Assembly (NCBI GenBank): GCA_903904835.1
Contig: CAIVEI010000167.1
Span: 1-64,000 of the forward strand
DNA from: an uncultured Schlesneria sp.
GTDB lineage: Bacteria > Planctomycetota > Planctomycetia > Planctomycetales > Planctomycetaceae
Direction: 5' to 3'
DNA length: 64,000 bases
Under the pieces are notes generated by a model. That model was not told the origin of the DNA. It saw only the letters and a list, made by a program, of their open reading frames with translations, and did not search any database. Position 1 is the first letter of the stretch. Every line of letters starts with the position of its first letter. This document shows positions 41,987-50,931 of this stretch, in pieces. Position numbers and translations under genes: made by a program.

Positions 41987-42108
41987 CTGAAGTTCCTTTG
42001 AAACGAGTGCCAGAAAAAGCGGGAGACGGGGTGTTCAGTCTAAGTCTGTCGCCAGCGAAAGAACAAACACCAATTTTTCCAGATGACGTTCTTTTAAGTT
42101 CGTTAGTC

Positions 42109-42137
42109 TCGTTCCAAGCGGGTGCTTGGGAACGAGG
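42109..42137. repeat. CGTTCC...GGAACG hairpin, copy 2
   Basis: CTCGTTCCAAGC-GGGT-GCTTGGGAACGAG: a 12-bp stem with one bulged G. It is a member of the same family as 41017-41040 and 43022-43047, here with a GGGT loop. It lies 71 bp upstream of the toxin-antitoxin pair. Confidence 0.75.
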
Positions 42138-42207
42138 GTAAGATGACTTCGTTTCGGGCGGTTTGTTATAGTCCGGTTGATGATGGGTAACGAGCGGGGA
42201 GCGGATC

Positions 42208-42459
42208 ATGTGTGAAGTTACGATAACGATTCCAGACGAATCGCTTTTTGCATTGGCAGAAACGCCAGAAGATGCTGGAGCGGAATTGCGGATGTTAGCA
42301 GCGGTGAAGCTGTTTGAGCTGAAGGAGCTTTCATCTGGCGCTGCCGCACGATTGGCAGGTGTCTCACGCATCGAATTTATCAAGAGACTTGCCCAATATG
42401 GAGTTCCAGTGTTCGACTTAAGTGAAGATGAGTTGGCACTGGAGACGCGGCTTGGCTGA
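42208..42459 (+). CDS. UPF0175-family antitoxin-like protein
   Basis: An 83-aa protein of the UPF0175 family, usually encoded just before a PIN-domain (DUF3368) toxin. GGGAGCGG precedes the ATG by a few nucleotides. The opening VTITIPDESLFAL is a beta strand typical of the family. Then comes an HTH-like pair (RMLAAVKLFELKELSSGAAARLAGVSRIEFIKRLAQYGVPVFD). It would repress the operon and neutralise the toxin. Its stop overlaps the toxin reading frame, consistent with translational coupling. The toxin carries a premature stop (see next entry), so this antitoxin may now lack a full-length partner. Confidence 0.87.
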   Translation: MCEVTITIPDESLFALAETPEDAGAELRMLAAVKLFELKELSSGAAARLAGVSRIEFIKRLAQYGVPVFDLSEDELALETRLG

Positions 42460-42943
42460 GTTGATCTGCGATACTTCAGTCGTGACAGCATTGCATGAGG
42501 TGCGTCTTCTGAAGATTCTTCCGTTGCTCGGTTCGAAAATCATCCTGCCTGCGGCTGTCGAGCGAGAAATCGAGGCAGGTCGCTCTTCAGGTTATGATTT
42601 GCCCGATGTAGCATCGATCGATTGGATTGTCGTTCGAACGCCAATTGATACTCGCGAATTGCCGAATGCAAAACAACTTGGTGACGGGGAGTCGAATGTG
42701 TTGTGGTTGGCACTTGAGATTCCCAACAGTGTCGCCGTTTTGGACGACGGCGCGGCACGTCGTACGGCAATTCAAATGGGAATTCGCTTCACATGAACCC
42801 TTGGGCTACTGATTGATGCGAAACAGAAGAGTTTGATCGAAAAGGTTGCACCGGTTCTCGATGAGCTTATTCATCATGATTTCAATATGTCACCGAGTGT
42901 TCGCGCGAATATTCTAAAAGCTGCTGGTGAAGAAGTGGATTAA
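42428..42943 (+). pseudogene. DUF3368 PIN-domain toxin, interrupted by an in-frame stop
   Basis: The reading frame gives LAELICDTSVVTALHEVRLL (D of the PIN acidic site), ILPAAVEREIEAG (E), QLGDGESNVLWLAL (the family GDGE acidic site) and VAVLDDGAARRTAIQMGIRFT. A TGA then stands at 42794-42796, after which the same frame continues TLGLLIDAKQKSLIEKVAPV ... ANILKAAGEEVD to TAA at 42941-42943. The stop occupies exactly the Gly of the family FTGTLGLL motif, so a GGA-to-TGA change explains it. The product would be truncated, missing the last two helices, unless read through. The start is uncertain: ATG 42428 or TTG 42452, which overlaps the antitoxin stop. Confidence 0.88.
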
Positions 42944-43021
42944 ACGATGTGTTTTTCAACAAATTCGCGGATGTCGAACGAACCTATACTGCCGGTTGCA
43001 CAGAAGAGGTTACAAGTGGTG

Positions 43022-43047
43022 CGTTCCCAAGCCGAAGCTTGGGAACG
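43022..43047. repeat. CGAA-loop hairpin, copy 3
   Basis: CGTTCCCAAGC-CGAA-GCTTGGGAACG: a perfect 11-bp stem with a CGAA tetraloop. It is followed by AGGATAAGGAG. Same family as the copies at 41017 and 42109; together they flank the toxin-antitoxin pair and the exported protein gene. Confidence 0.8.
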
Positions 43048-43143
43048 AGGATAAGGAGCGGCATGGTGGGCGAGTCCCTTGCTGGTCGTTAGAGTGCTGA
43101 GATCTACTGGCTTCCTTAACTTACCGACTTGATTTGCTCATCC

Positions 43144-45831
43144 ATGACGACTACGCCCGAACGTGCGCCTACCCCCGCAATGCAGCGGTATCTGGAAGTG
43201 AAGGCCCAGCATCCTCAGGCCATTCTTTTGTTCCGGATGGGGGATTTTTATGAACTTTTTTATGAAGATGCTGTTCTCGCCTCCAAAGCGGTCGGACTGA
43301 CCCTTACCAGCCGAGACAAGGGGTCGCCCAACCCGATCCCGATGGTCGGGTTTCCTTATCATCAGTTGGATGGTTACCTGCAAAAACTTGTCCGAGCCGG
43401 TTATCGAGCGGCTATCTGTGAACAGATGGAAGATCCGAAGCTGGCCAAGGGGCCAGTCAAACGTGACGTGACTCGCGTGGTAACTCCAGGAACGTTGACC
43501 GAAGATTCGCTGCTTGATCCTCGGGAGAGTAATTTTCTGGCTTGCGTCTTTCCGACGAAAGACGTTTGCGGATTGGCCTGGCTGGAAGTGTCGACTGGAC
43601 GCTTCGTGATGGCGGATCTGGCCAGCGATCATGTTGTCGATGAAATTGCTCGAATCCGACCGGCGGAATGTCTTGTTCCTGACAATTCACACGATCTTCC
43701 ACTGGTTCAAATGCTGATGCAGATGACGGGAATGCTGGTTAGCGATCGACCTCCCTGGTCGTTCGCCGTTGATCAATGCAAACGAACTCTGCTGGATCAG
43801 TTCCAGACTCGGTCGCTGTCAGGCTTCGACATCGACGATGACACTCCAGGCGTCACCGCTGCGGGGGCGCTACTGGAATATGTCCGTGAAACTCAAAAGA
43901 GTGGTCTGGGACACATCACTCGCCTCGAACCGTACCGGCGAGGATCAAGCCTGTTGATCGACGAAGCGACTCGACGCAGCCTTGAATTGACACGGACGCT
44001 GCGTGATGGTCAGCGGGAGGGAAGCCTGCTTGCTGTCATCGATGAGACAGTGACTCCGATGGGAGCCCGGCTGCTGGGTGAATGGCTTTCCAACCCGCTG
44101 ACTGATCCGGTTCGGATTAACCTGCGTCTGGATGCAGTCGAAGAACTGACGACCGATGCGGTCTTCTGTCGTGATTTACGTGAGCAACTTCAAGAGGCTT
44201 ATGACTTACAACGTCTGACGGCACGCGTTGCGACGGGGCGATGTTCGCCACGAGACCTGTCGTGCCTGGCTCGGACGTTGGCGCTGCTTCCGAAGTTGAA
44301 GGCGAAATTGTCGGGCCGAAGAGCACGTCGACTGGTCGAACTGGAAGAACGACTGGATCTGTGCCCTGAAATTCGGAGCGACATCGAATCGTCACTGGTT
44401 GACGAACCGCCGATGTTGACGAGCGACGGCGGGATGATTCGCGAAGGTTTTCACGTACAGCTTGACGAATGGCGAGACCTGGCGCGCGGCGGGAAAGACT
44501 GGATCGCTCGTTACCAGGCCGAGGAAATTGAGCGGACTGGCATCCCGAATCTGAAGGTTGGTTTCAATCGCGTGTTTGGGTACTACCTCGAATGTACCGC
44601 AGTCCAGGCGGAAAAAGTGCCGGCTGACTATATCCGTAAACAAACGCTGAAAAACAACGAACGATTTATCACTCCACAATTAAAAGAATACGAAGAGAAA
44701 GTGTTGCGGGCGGAAGGGCAGGCGGTCCAGCTTGAGCAAGAGTTATTTAACGCTCTTCGGGAACGGATCGCGCTGCAATCGGCACGGCTTCGTGAAATTG
44801 CCGAAGTGCTGGCGGAAGTCGACACGTTGGCGGGACTGGCAACACTGGCGGTCAGTGCCGGTTACTGTCGGCCTGAGATCACCACGGAGCCGGTGCTGGA
44901 TATTCGTGAAGGCCGCCATCCGGTACTTGACCGCCTGAAACCGAGTGGCGAGTTTGTGCCGAATGATGTGCGGATGGGGACGGGGCGTCCTACCAACTCG
45001 AAGACTCCAGCGAAAGATCCCCCAACAGAACCAGAAGAATCGCTGGTGGCGACTGGTTCTGGCGGCATGATGCAATTGATCACCGGCCCGAACATGGCGG
45101 GAAAGAGTACGTATATCCGCCAGGCTGCCTTGTTGACGGTGATGGCACAAATGGGTTCGTTTGTCCCTGCAAAAGCAGCCTGGATTGGTATCGCCGACCG
45201 CGTTTTCGCTCGTGTTGGTGCGAGTGATGAACTCGGCAAGGGGCAAAGTACATTCATGGTTGAAATGACCGAAACGGCGCGGATTCTGAACGCGGCGACA
45301 AAGCAAAGCCTGGTGATTCTTGATGAAATCGGACGGGGAACGAGTACCTATGACGGAATCTCGCTGGCCTGGGCGATCACGGAGTACCTGCACGACGTGA
45401 CCGGTTGCCGCACAATGTTCGCGACTCACTACCACGAATTGACTCAATTGACGGAATCGTTGAAAGAGTGCGTCAATTGGAACGTCGCAGTTCGCGAAGA
45501 TGCTGATGACGTCATCTTCCTGCACAAAATCATTCCCGGTTCGGCAGATAAAAGCTACGGAATCCACGTGGCACAATTAGCGGGCGTTCCGCGCACGGTA
45601 CTTGATCGGGCCAAGGTGATATTGAAGACATTAGAAAACGATCACGTTGACGAGTCTGGCCGAACAAAGATTCCGGTACGGAAAACGAAAAAGAAGAACG
45701 AAAAACAACTGGCGCTGTTTGAAGAGGAAGAGCACCCGATCATTGATGAGCTACGTCAGTTGAACGTCAACGAGATGACACCAATGGCAGCACTACAAGA
45801 GTTGCATCGGTTGCGTGAACGGTTGAAGTAA
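43144..45831 (+). CDS. mutS: DNA mismatch repair protein MutS
   Basis: MutS (895 aa) recognises mispaired bases and signals repair through MutL. ATG 43144 is chosen over the TTG at 43129. The N-terminal mismatch-recognition domain has the invariant [11 protein letters not shown] (Phe of the F-x-E class) near residue 36. The clamp and lever domains follow, with [16 protein letters not shown] at mid-length. The ATPase domain has Walker [14 protein letters not shown] (about 647), [18 protein letters not shown], Walker [18 protein letters not shown] and the His switch FATHYHEL. A Pro/Thr-rich stretch (about 615-640, [21 protein letters not shown]) inserted just before Walker A is longer than usual. 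The gene stands alone. mutL is not in the window. Confidence 0.97.
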   Translation: MTTTPERAPTPAMQRYLEVKAQHPQAILLFRMGDFYELFYEDAVLASKAVGLTLTSRDKGSPNPIPMVGFPYHQLDGYLQKLVRAGYRAAICEQMEDPKLAKGPVKRDVTRVVTPGTLTEDSLLDPRESNFLACVFPTKDVCGLAWLEVSTGRFVMADLASDHVVDEIARIRPAECLVPDNSHDLPLVQMLMQMTGMLVSDRPPWSFAVDQCKRTLLDQFQTRSLSGFDIDDDTPGVTAAGALLEYVRETQKSGLGHITRLEPYRRGSSLLIDEATRRSLELTRTLRDGQREGSLLAVIDETVTPMGARLLGEWLSNPLTDPVRINLRLDAVEELTTDAVFCRDLREQLQEAYDLQRLTARVATGRCSPRDLSCLARTLALLPKLKAKLSGRRARRLVELEERLDLCPEIRSDIESSLVDEPPMLTSDGGMIREGFHVQLDEWRDLARGGKDWIARYQAEEIERTGIPNLKVGFNRVFGYYLECTAVQAEKVPADYIRKQTLKNNERFITPQLKEYEEKVLRAEGQAVQLEQELFNALRERIALQSARLREIAEVLAEVDTLAGLATLAVSAGYCRPEITTEPVLDIREGRHPVLDRLKPSGEFVPNDVRMGTGRPTNSKTPAKDPPTEPEESLVATGSGGMMQLITGPNMAGKSTYIRQAALLTVMAQMGSFVPAKAAWIGIADRVFARVGASDELGKGQSTFMVEMTETARILNAATKQSLVILDEIGRGTSTYDGISLAWAITEYLHDVTGCRTMFATHYHELTQLTESLKECVNWNVAVREDADDVIFLHKIIPGSADKSYGIHVAQLAGVPRTVLDRAKVILKTLENDHVDESGRTKIPVRKTKKKNEKQLALFEEEEHPIIDELRQLNVNEMTPMAALQELHRLRERLK

Positions 45832-45891
45832 GAAGTACAAGAAAAGCTTTAAGACCCTTCGGGACCACGAATAACACGAATAAGAAAAAGG

Positions 45892-46980
45892 CTATTGCGG
45901 TTTGACTTGCGGTGTTCGGGAAAACCACCATAGGACTACTGCAAGAGCTATGAGTATTATGGGCCCAATGACTGTCCAGTCGATGTTGATGAATTGAGTT
46001 TCTTCTTTGGTTGGGTTGTTCGTCAGCTGATGTGTTTTGGAATCCTGTTCTACTTCGGATTTCGACCGCCGATCGACTTCGTCGAGAAACCCTTTCAGGC
46101 CATGGATCAATTTGTCGTGGTCGCTCGACTCGGAATAGACGTCGTTGTGATCGGTATGCGGCATGACGATCTGCTGTTTTGCGATTCCTTGAGAGGATTT
46201 TGCCGGGGCGGCGTCGAATAGCTTCTGGCCGATCCAGAACGGAACGATTGTGTCTTGCTGGCCGTGTATCTGAAGAATCGGGCACGTGACCTTGATGATC
46301 CGTTGGTCCGATGGGTATCGATCAACCAGGAGCCATGAAACTGGGACGACAGGAAAATGAACCTGAGCAACGGCGACGAGCGAACTAAACGTTGACTGAA
46401 TAATCAGTCCGCCCGGTTCGATCCCTTCCTGGCACAACTCGCTCGCTAACCGAGTGGCGACCCCGCCACCTAAGGATTCGCCGTAGATGACAATTCGTTG
46501 TGGTGGGACACCTAATTCCTGGGTGAGATGGTTCCAGATCGATCTGGCGTCTTTAGCGAAGTCTGCTTCGGACGGCTTGCCTGGGTTGTCGGCGTAGCCC
46601 CGATAATCAACCAGCAGAACATGTGTGTTCAGCGATCCGAGCACCTGGAATTGGATGCCTCGATCCGAGCGATTGCCAGCGTTACCTGGGAAAAACAACA
46701 CGACGGGTTGTCCGGCAGCCAAAGCCGGCTTGATATCAACGGAATCTGCGCCGCGCGACGTTTCAACGAGGATCAGCCAGCCATGCAGTTCCAGTCCGTC
46801 GTGAGAGCGGACCGTGATATCAGCGTCACCAGCCAATAAACGTTCACATCGACTCGGGTGATAAATCAGGGATCTTTGAAAATACGTGATCGGCGCGAGG
46901 CAGAGCAGGTAAACCCGCAAGGCCAACTGGACGAGATGACGAGTCGTCGTGGCGAGTGATTTTGGTGGTGTTTCCGACAC
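45892..46980 (-). CDS. membrane-associated alpha/beta hydrolase
   Basis: A 362-aa serine hydrolase of the S33/BAAT type. The N-terminal hydrophobic stretch (LVQLALRVYLLCLAPITYF) is an anchor. The hydrolase core shows QPVVLFFPGNAGNRSD (oxyanion region), VLLVDYRGYADNPGKPSE, the nucleophile elbow IVIYGESLGGGVA (Ser of G-x-S-x-G), and the late acid and His in PILQIHGQQDTIVPFW and MPHTDHNDVYSE. A second C-terminal helix (VIGPIILIALAVVLWWFSR) is unusual for the family and would place both ends in the membrane. It is a likely esterase, thioesterase or peptidase, with the substrate unknown. It is monocistronic and its start faces a planctomycete-type palindrome. Confidence 0.9.
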   Translation of the reverse strand: MSETPPKSLATTTRHLVQLALRVYLLCLAPITYFQRSLIYHPSRCERLLAGDADITVRSHDGLELHGWLILVETSRGADSVDIKPALAAGQPVVLFFPGNAGNRSDRGIQFQVLGSLNTHVLLVDYRGYADNPGKPSEADFAKDARSIWNHLTQELGVPPQRIVIYGESLGGGVATRLASELCQEGIEPGGLIIQSTFSSLVAVAQVHFPVVPVSWLLVDRYPSDQRIIKVTCPILQIHGQQDTIVPFWIGQKLFDAAPAKSSQGIAKQQIVMPHTDHNDVYSESSDHDKLIHGLKGFLDEVDRRSKSEVEQDSKTHQLTNNPTKEETQFINIDWTVIGPIILIALAVVLWWFSRTPQVKPQ

Positions 46981-46990
46981 GTTAAACCTT

Positions 46991-47057
46991 TAGCCCGACG
47001 CGCGAGCGAGGGACAAACATTGCCGAGATGAAGATCCCTTGCTAACGTGTCGGGCTA
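46991..47057. repeat. TAGCCCGAC palindrome (planctomycete intergenic repeat)
   Basis: An imperfect 67-bp inverted repeat. TAGCCCGAC (46991-46999) pairs with GTCGGGCTA (47049-47057), and AGCGAGGGA (47005-47013) pairs with TCCCTTGCT (47035-47043) with one mismatch. I recall this TAGCCCGACGCG...AGCGAGGGA unit as a repeated intergenic motif of planctomycete genomes; that is memory, not a search. It separates the divergently arranged hydrolase start and the amidotransferase stop. Confidence 0.8.
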
Positions 47058-47060
47058 GCA

Positions 47061-47654
47061 TCAGATCTCACCAGCGATTTTCAAAAAGTTCTTTAAGAGT
47101 TCGATCCCTGATTCGGTCAAGAAACTTTCCGGATGGAATTGGACTCCGTGGACCGGATATTTGCGGTGTTGCAGGCCCATAATTTCGCGTGCGTGTCCTG
47201 GAAACTCTGCCCATGCGGTGACTTCCAGGTCCGGGCTGAGCGTTGCTTCCGGGACGCACAGGCTGTGATATCGCGTCGCCGTGAAAGGATTTGGCAAGCC
47301 AGTGAAGACTCCCGTCCCTGTATGATGAATTGACGAGACTTTTCCGTGCATCAATCGTTCGGCACGAACGACTGGCGATTGAAAGACTTCTGCCATCGAT
47401 TGATGACCAAGGCAAACGCCAAGAATCGGAATCTTCGGCCCGAGTTGCCGAATTAATTCCATCGAGATTCCCGCTTCGTGGGGAGTACACGGACCTGGCG
47501 AGACCACAATTCCCCTCGGCTGCATCGCTTCGATTTCGGTAATCGTGACTTGATCGTTGCGCGCGATTTTGACGTCCAGTCGCGCATCGATCTCGCCGAA
47601 CCGTTGAACGAGGTTGTAAGTAAACGAATCGTAGTTATCGAGAATGAAGAGCAT
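47061..47654 (-). CDS. glutamine amidotransferase subunit (anthranilate/aminodeoxychorismate synthase component II)
   Basis: A class-I amidotransferase of 197 aa, starting at the ATG giving MLFILDNYDSFTYNL (47654). The triad is visible: nucleophile Cys in GVCLGHQ, and His-Glu in GVQFHPES. The oxyanion-binding region is VVSPGPCTPHEAG. These are features of both TrpG and PabA; the sequence alone does not separate them, and in many bacteria one protein serves both tryptophan and folate synthesis. It supplies ammonia to a TrpE or PabB partner that is not in this window. It is monocistronic, with a TAGCCCGAC palindrome just downstream. Confidence 0.93.
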   Translation of the reverse strand: MLFILDNYDSFTYNLVQRFGEIDARLDVKIARNDQVTITEIEAMQPRGIVVSPGPCTPHEAGISMELIRQLGPKIPILGVCLGHQSMAEVFQSPVVRAERLMHGKVSSIHHTGTGVFTGLPNPFTATRYHSLCVPEATLSPDLEVTAWAEFPGHAREIMGLQHRKYPVHGVQFHPESFLTESGIELLKNFLKIAGEI

Positions 47655-47890
47655 TGAAGATTTATCGCGGCAAGAATCGTTCGTAGCGCGGACGCGCGGG
47701 TCCACTTTCGTTAAAGTTCAGTCCAGTGGCTGAGCTTGTCGTTGTCACGGCAGTTTCCACTGATGTTCATGCGAAGTAAACTGTGCGAACGAGTTTTTTC
47801 TCGGGAACGCCTGAAGTCTGACGAATTGTTTTCCTTTTTTACGTTTCAATTTTTTCGTAATACAATCGATTTCTAACGAAAGTGATTCAC

Positions 47891-48853
47891 ATGTCGATGT
47901 CCTTTTCCCGCCGAAACTTTTTTGCGACCTCGGCTGTTGCAGCCGCTGCGGCGACCTCACTTGCAGCACCAGAGCGGAGTGAAGCGGCCCCGAGCTCTGC
48001 CGCACCGTTTCGGCTCTGCTTGAACACGAGTACCGTTCGTGAGTGCCAGTACAAGGGAAATAAGATCGATATTCTGGGGGCAGTGGAGGTCGCTTCGAAA
48101 GCAGGCTATACCGGCATCGAGCCTTGGATTGGAGAAATCGATACTTATGTTAAAGGGGGAGGGAAGCTGTCCGATCTGCGCAAGCGAATCGCCGATGCTG
48201 GCCTGACAGTCGAAAGTGCGATCGGCTTTGCCGCATTCCTTGCTGAAGACGAACAGGAACGACTGAAGGGTCTCGAAGAAGCCAAACGCTGCATGGGCCT
48301 CGTGCGAGATATCGGGGGGACTCGGATTGCAGCTCCGCCCGTTGGCGTTACGGATAAGACGGGACTCGATCCCCTGAAGCTGGCCGCCAGATATCGGGCC
48401 TTATGCGAACTGGGACAGAAAGAAGGGGTTTTGCCACAATTAGAGCTGTGGGGGTTCGCAAAAACCTTGTGTCGGATGGGCGAAGTTGCGTACGTCGGCA
48501 TTGAAGCGGCTCATCCGGCAGCCTGCTTCCTGCTTGATGTTTACCACATTTTTAAAGGTGGGTCTGATTTTGAAGGCCTGGCGATGTTTGCCGGGTCACG
48601 GATGCACAACTTTCATGTGAATGACTATCCGGCCAACCCACCTCGTGAAACGATCAACGATTCTCACCGGGTTTACCCAGGCGACGGGATTGCTCCTTTG
48701 GACAAGATTTTCAGGACGATGCGCGACAACGGCTATCGAGGAGTTGTTTCTCTGGAACTTTTCAATCGCGACTACTGGAAGCAGGACGCATTTGAAGTTG
48801 CGAAGACCGGTTTCGAAAAGACGAAAGCGGCGTTGGATAAAGCGTTTGCGTGA
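47891..48853 (+). CDS. Tat-exported sugar isomerase/epimerase-like TIM barrel
   Basis: A second xylose-isomerase-like TIM-barrel protein (320 aa from ATG 47891; ATG 47897 and GTG 47882 are alternatives). It has a twin-arginine signal (FSRRNFFATSAVAAAAATSLAAP). Barrel signatures: RLCLNTSTVRECQ, KAGYTGIEPWIGEID (Glu ligand), VLPQLELWGF (Glu), ACFLLDVYHIFKGG (Asp, His), MHNFHVNDYP (His) and VSLELFNRDYW (Glu), so the likely metal site is intact. It differs from the copy at 16689 and is not a duplication of it. Probably a periplasmic enzyme of sugar or polyol metabolism; substrate unknown. It is followed at 73 bp by a Rieske protein gene. Confidence 0.88.
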   Translation: MSMSFSRRNFFATSAVAAAAATSLAAPERSEAAPSSAAPFRLCLNTSTVRECQYKGNKIDILGAVEVASKAGYTGIEPWIGEIDTYVKGGGKLSDLRKRIADAGLTVESAIGFAAFLAEDEQERLKGLEEAKRCMGLVRDIGGTRIAAPPVGVTDKTGLDPLKLAARYRALCELGQKEGVLPQLELWGFAKTLCRMGEVAYVGIEAAHPAACFLLDVYHIFKGGSDFEGLAMFAGSRMHNFHVNDYPANPPRETINDSHRVYPGDGIAPLDKIFRTMRDNGYRGVVSLELFNRDYWKQDAFEVAKTGFEKTKAALDKAFA

Positions 48854-48925
48854 ATTTTTCCTTGATGAAATAAGACTTGTTTGACCTATAGGACTTAAAA
48901 AACGGCTATATTCTGGAGGTGATTT

Positions 48926-49237
48926 TTGAGTCGACATCGAATTGCTGCGGTTACTGACATTCCGCCGGGTGAGGGTCGTGAATTCGTCGCTGGCGGGAAG
49001 ATCGTGGCCGTTTTTAATGTGGATGGCGCGTTCCATGCTTTGGATGGAATCTGCCCCCATGCAGGCGGTCCGATCGCAAAAGGGACTGTTAACGGCCAGA
49101 TTGTGACGTGTCCTTGGCACGGATGGCAATTCGACGTGGCTTCAGGGCATCATTGTTTGAATGTTCAATTGAAGCAGCCCTGTTTTCCCGTAACGGTTGA
49201 AGACGATTCGCTTTGGATTGAATTACCGACAGGATGA
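48926..49237 (+). CDS. small Rieske [2Fe-2S] ferredoxin
   Basis: A 103-aa Rieske-type protein. The start is TTG 48926, decided by a perfect GGAGGT at 48915-48920 with 5-nt spacing; no ATG is suitable. Cluster ligands are CPHAGGP (C43, H45) and CPWHGWQF (C62, H65), the pattern of NirD/ferredoxin components of dioxygenases. No oxygenase or nitrite-reductase large subunit lies next to it, so the electron acceptor is unknown. It is preceded by a Tat-exported TIM-barrel gene and followed by transaldolase, both on the same strand, but with separate spacing. Confidence 0.93.
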   Translation: MSRHRIAAVTDIPPGEGREFVAGGKIVAVFNVDGAFHALDGICPHAGGPIAKGTVNGQIVTCPWHGWQFDVASGHHCLNVQLKQPCFPVTVEDDSLWIELPTG

Positions 49238-49393
49238 AAACGCCAAAAAGTCGTGCTACTTTTCGGCAGTGCGAATTGACATTTTCAGAGAAGTGTTTTC
49301 CTGCATTTCTGGTGATGGATTCTGTGGACCGCAGCGAGTAAAACTGGCGGTGAATTCTTTTGATCCTTGATCGGTCCTCGCAGGAGCCTTCCC

Positions 49394-50362
49394 ATGTCGG
49401 AATCAGCGTCACAACTCGAACAACTCAAGAAATTCACGGTCGTCGTGGCTGACACGGGTGACTTCGAGTCGATGAAGCAATACAAGCCGCAAGATGCGAC
49501 AACCAATCCGTCGCTGATTCTGGCGGCAGCATCCAAGCCCGAGTACGCGTATCTCGTGGACAAGGCTGTCACCGACAGAAAAACTTCGGGGCTGTCTGGT
49601 GCCAAACAGATCGAAGACATCATCGATCACGTTCTGGTGAATTTCGGGATGGAGATCCTGAAGATTGTCCCTGGTCGAGTTTCGACCGAGACTGACGCAC
49701 GCCTTTCATTTGATACGGCGGGGACACTCGCGAAAGCCCGGCAATTGATCGGCCTATACGAAAAAAACGGGATCTCACGCGACCGTGTCTTGATTAAGAT
49801 CGCATCGACATGGGAAGGGATTAAGGCGGCAGAGGTTCTCGAACGCGAAGGGATTCACTGCAACTTGACGCTGTTGTTCTCGTTCGCGCAAGCTGTCGCT
49901 TGTGCCGAGGCGGGGGTCAAGTTGATTTCCCCGTTCGTGGGACGGATTCTCGATTGGTACAAAGCCGCAATGAAACGCGACTATTCTCCAACCGAAGACC
50001 CCGGTGTGAAGTCTGTCACGCAGATTTTTGAGTACTACAAGAAATTCGGCTACAAAACCGAAATCATGGGAGCCAGTTTTCGAAACAAGGGTGAGATCAC
50101 AGAACTCGCTGGTTGTGATCTTCTGACGATCAGTCCTGCATTGCTCGGGGAACTTGCCAGTTCTACCGAACATCTGCCAAAGAAGCTGGATGTCGGAACC
50201 GCCGCGTCGTCCAAGTGGGACAAGATCACGCTTGACGAAAAATCGTTCCGATTTCAGTTGAATGAAGACGCGATGGCAACCGAGAAGACGGCAGAAGGAA
50301 TTCGCAAATTCTCGGCGGATATCGTGAAACTGGAAGAACTGATCCGCGCAAAGATTCACTAA
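49394..50362 (+). CDS. tal: transaldolase
   Basis: Transaldolase (322 aa) of the TalA/TalB type in the non-oxidative pentose phosphate pathway, moving a dihydroxyacetone unit between sugar phosphates. ATG 49394 is preceded by AGGAG (49382-49386, spacer 7). Signatures are [25 protein letters not shown] (family opening with Asp) and [13 protein letters not shown], whose Lys forms the Schiff base, then [18 protein letters not shown] and [10 protein letters not shown]. Its length matches the E. coli enzymes (about 316-317 aa). It is followed at 36 bp by a TPR gene. Confidence 0.97.
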   Translation: MSESASQLEQLKKFTVVVADTGDFESMKQYKPQDATTNPSLILAAASKPEYAYLVDKAVTDRKTSGLSGAKQIEDIIDHVLVNFGMEILKIVPGRVSTETDARLSFDTAGTLAKARQLIGLYEKNGISRDRVLIKIASTWEGIKAAEVLEREGIHCNLTLLFSFAQAVACAEAGVKLISPFVGRILDWYKAAMKRDYSPTEDPGVKSVTQIFEYYKKFGYKTEIMGASFRNKGEITELAGCDLLTISPALLGELASSTEHLPKKLDVGTAASSKWDKITLDEKSFRFQLNEDAMATEKTAEGIRKFSADIVKLEELIRAKIH

Positions 50363-50398
50363 GGCCGATCTCGCAGTCCTCATGAGTTTGGTTTCGTT

Positions 50399-50923
50399 AT
50401 GGCGCTCAATCCTGAGAAGATTCTGACACGTCAGCTTTTAGCCGCTGAAGGCTATTTGGCGCTGAACATGCCGGATCATGCGTTGCGTGAGTTGAGTCAT
50501 GTTCAGGATCTTGGTGACAAACTTTACGTGGCGCGCATGTTGCGTGGTGAAGCTCTGTTGTTAAAAAAAGACCATGAACAGGCACTCATTGCGTTCCACG
50601 AAGCTCATGTCGAAAGGCCAACAGAATTGGATGCCCTGATGCGAATGGCTTGGTGTTTCAAGCGGATTGACCAGCTTCAACAGGCGATTAATACGATGAA
50701 ATTGGCGTACCAGTTCCATAAGGATGTGCCGGTCGTGCTGTACAATCTGGCGTGTTACTATTCGCTGGCGGGCGAGAAAGAAGATGCGCTTTCATGGTTG
50801 GGAAGAGCATTCCGGATGGATCGCCAGTTGCTGAAGCTAATAGAGAATGAGACCGATTTCGATCCGCTACGGAACGATGTCGATTTTCAACATCTGCTTC
50901 AGCTGACAAGCAGTCAAAAGTAA
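50399..50923 (+). CDS. TPR-repeat protein, unknown role
   Basis: A 174-aa protein, cytoplasmic by the absence of signal and membrane segments. It contains three to four tetratricopeptide-like repeats: LAAEGYLALNMPDHALRELSHV, MLRGEALLLKKDHEQALIAFHEAHVERP, LMRMAWCFKRIDQLQQAINTMKLAYQ and YNLACYYSLAGEKEDALSWLGRAFRM. The last 30 residues (LIENETDFDPLRNDVDFQHLLQL) match the tail commonly seen after such repeats. kdsB starts 8 bp after its stop, so the two are likely translationally linked. A link to KDO/LPS formation is suggested by that spacing only. Confidence 0.85.
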   Translation: MALNPEKILTRQLLAAEGYLALNMPDHALRELSHVQDLGDKLYVARMLRGEALLLKKDHEQALIAFHEAHVERPTELDALMRMAWCFKRIDQLQQAINTMKLAYQFHKDVPVVLYNLACYYSLAGEKEDALSWLGRAFRMDRQLLKLIENETDFDPLRNDVDFQHLLQLTSSQK

Positions 50924-50931
50924 AAGGTATC

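Noticed and set aside
44743-45576. Minus-strand frame of 277 aa
   Set aside because: Lies wholly inside mutS on the opposite strand and resembles no protein.
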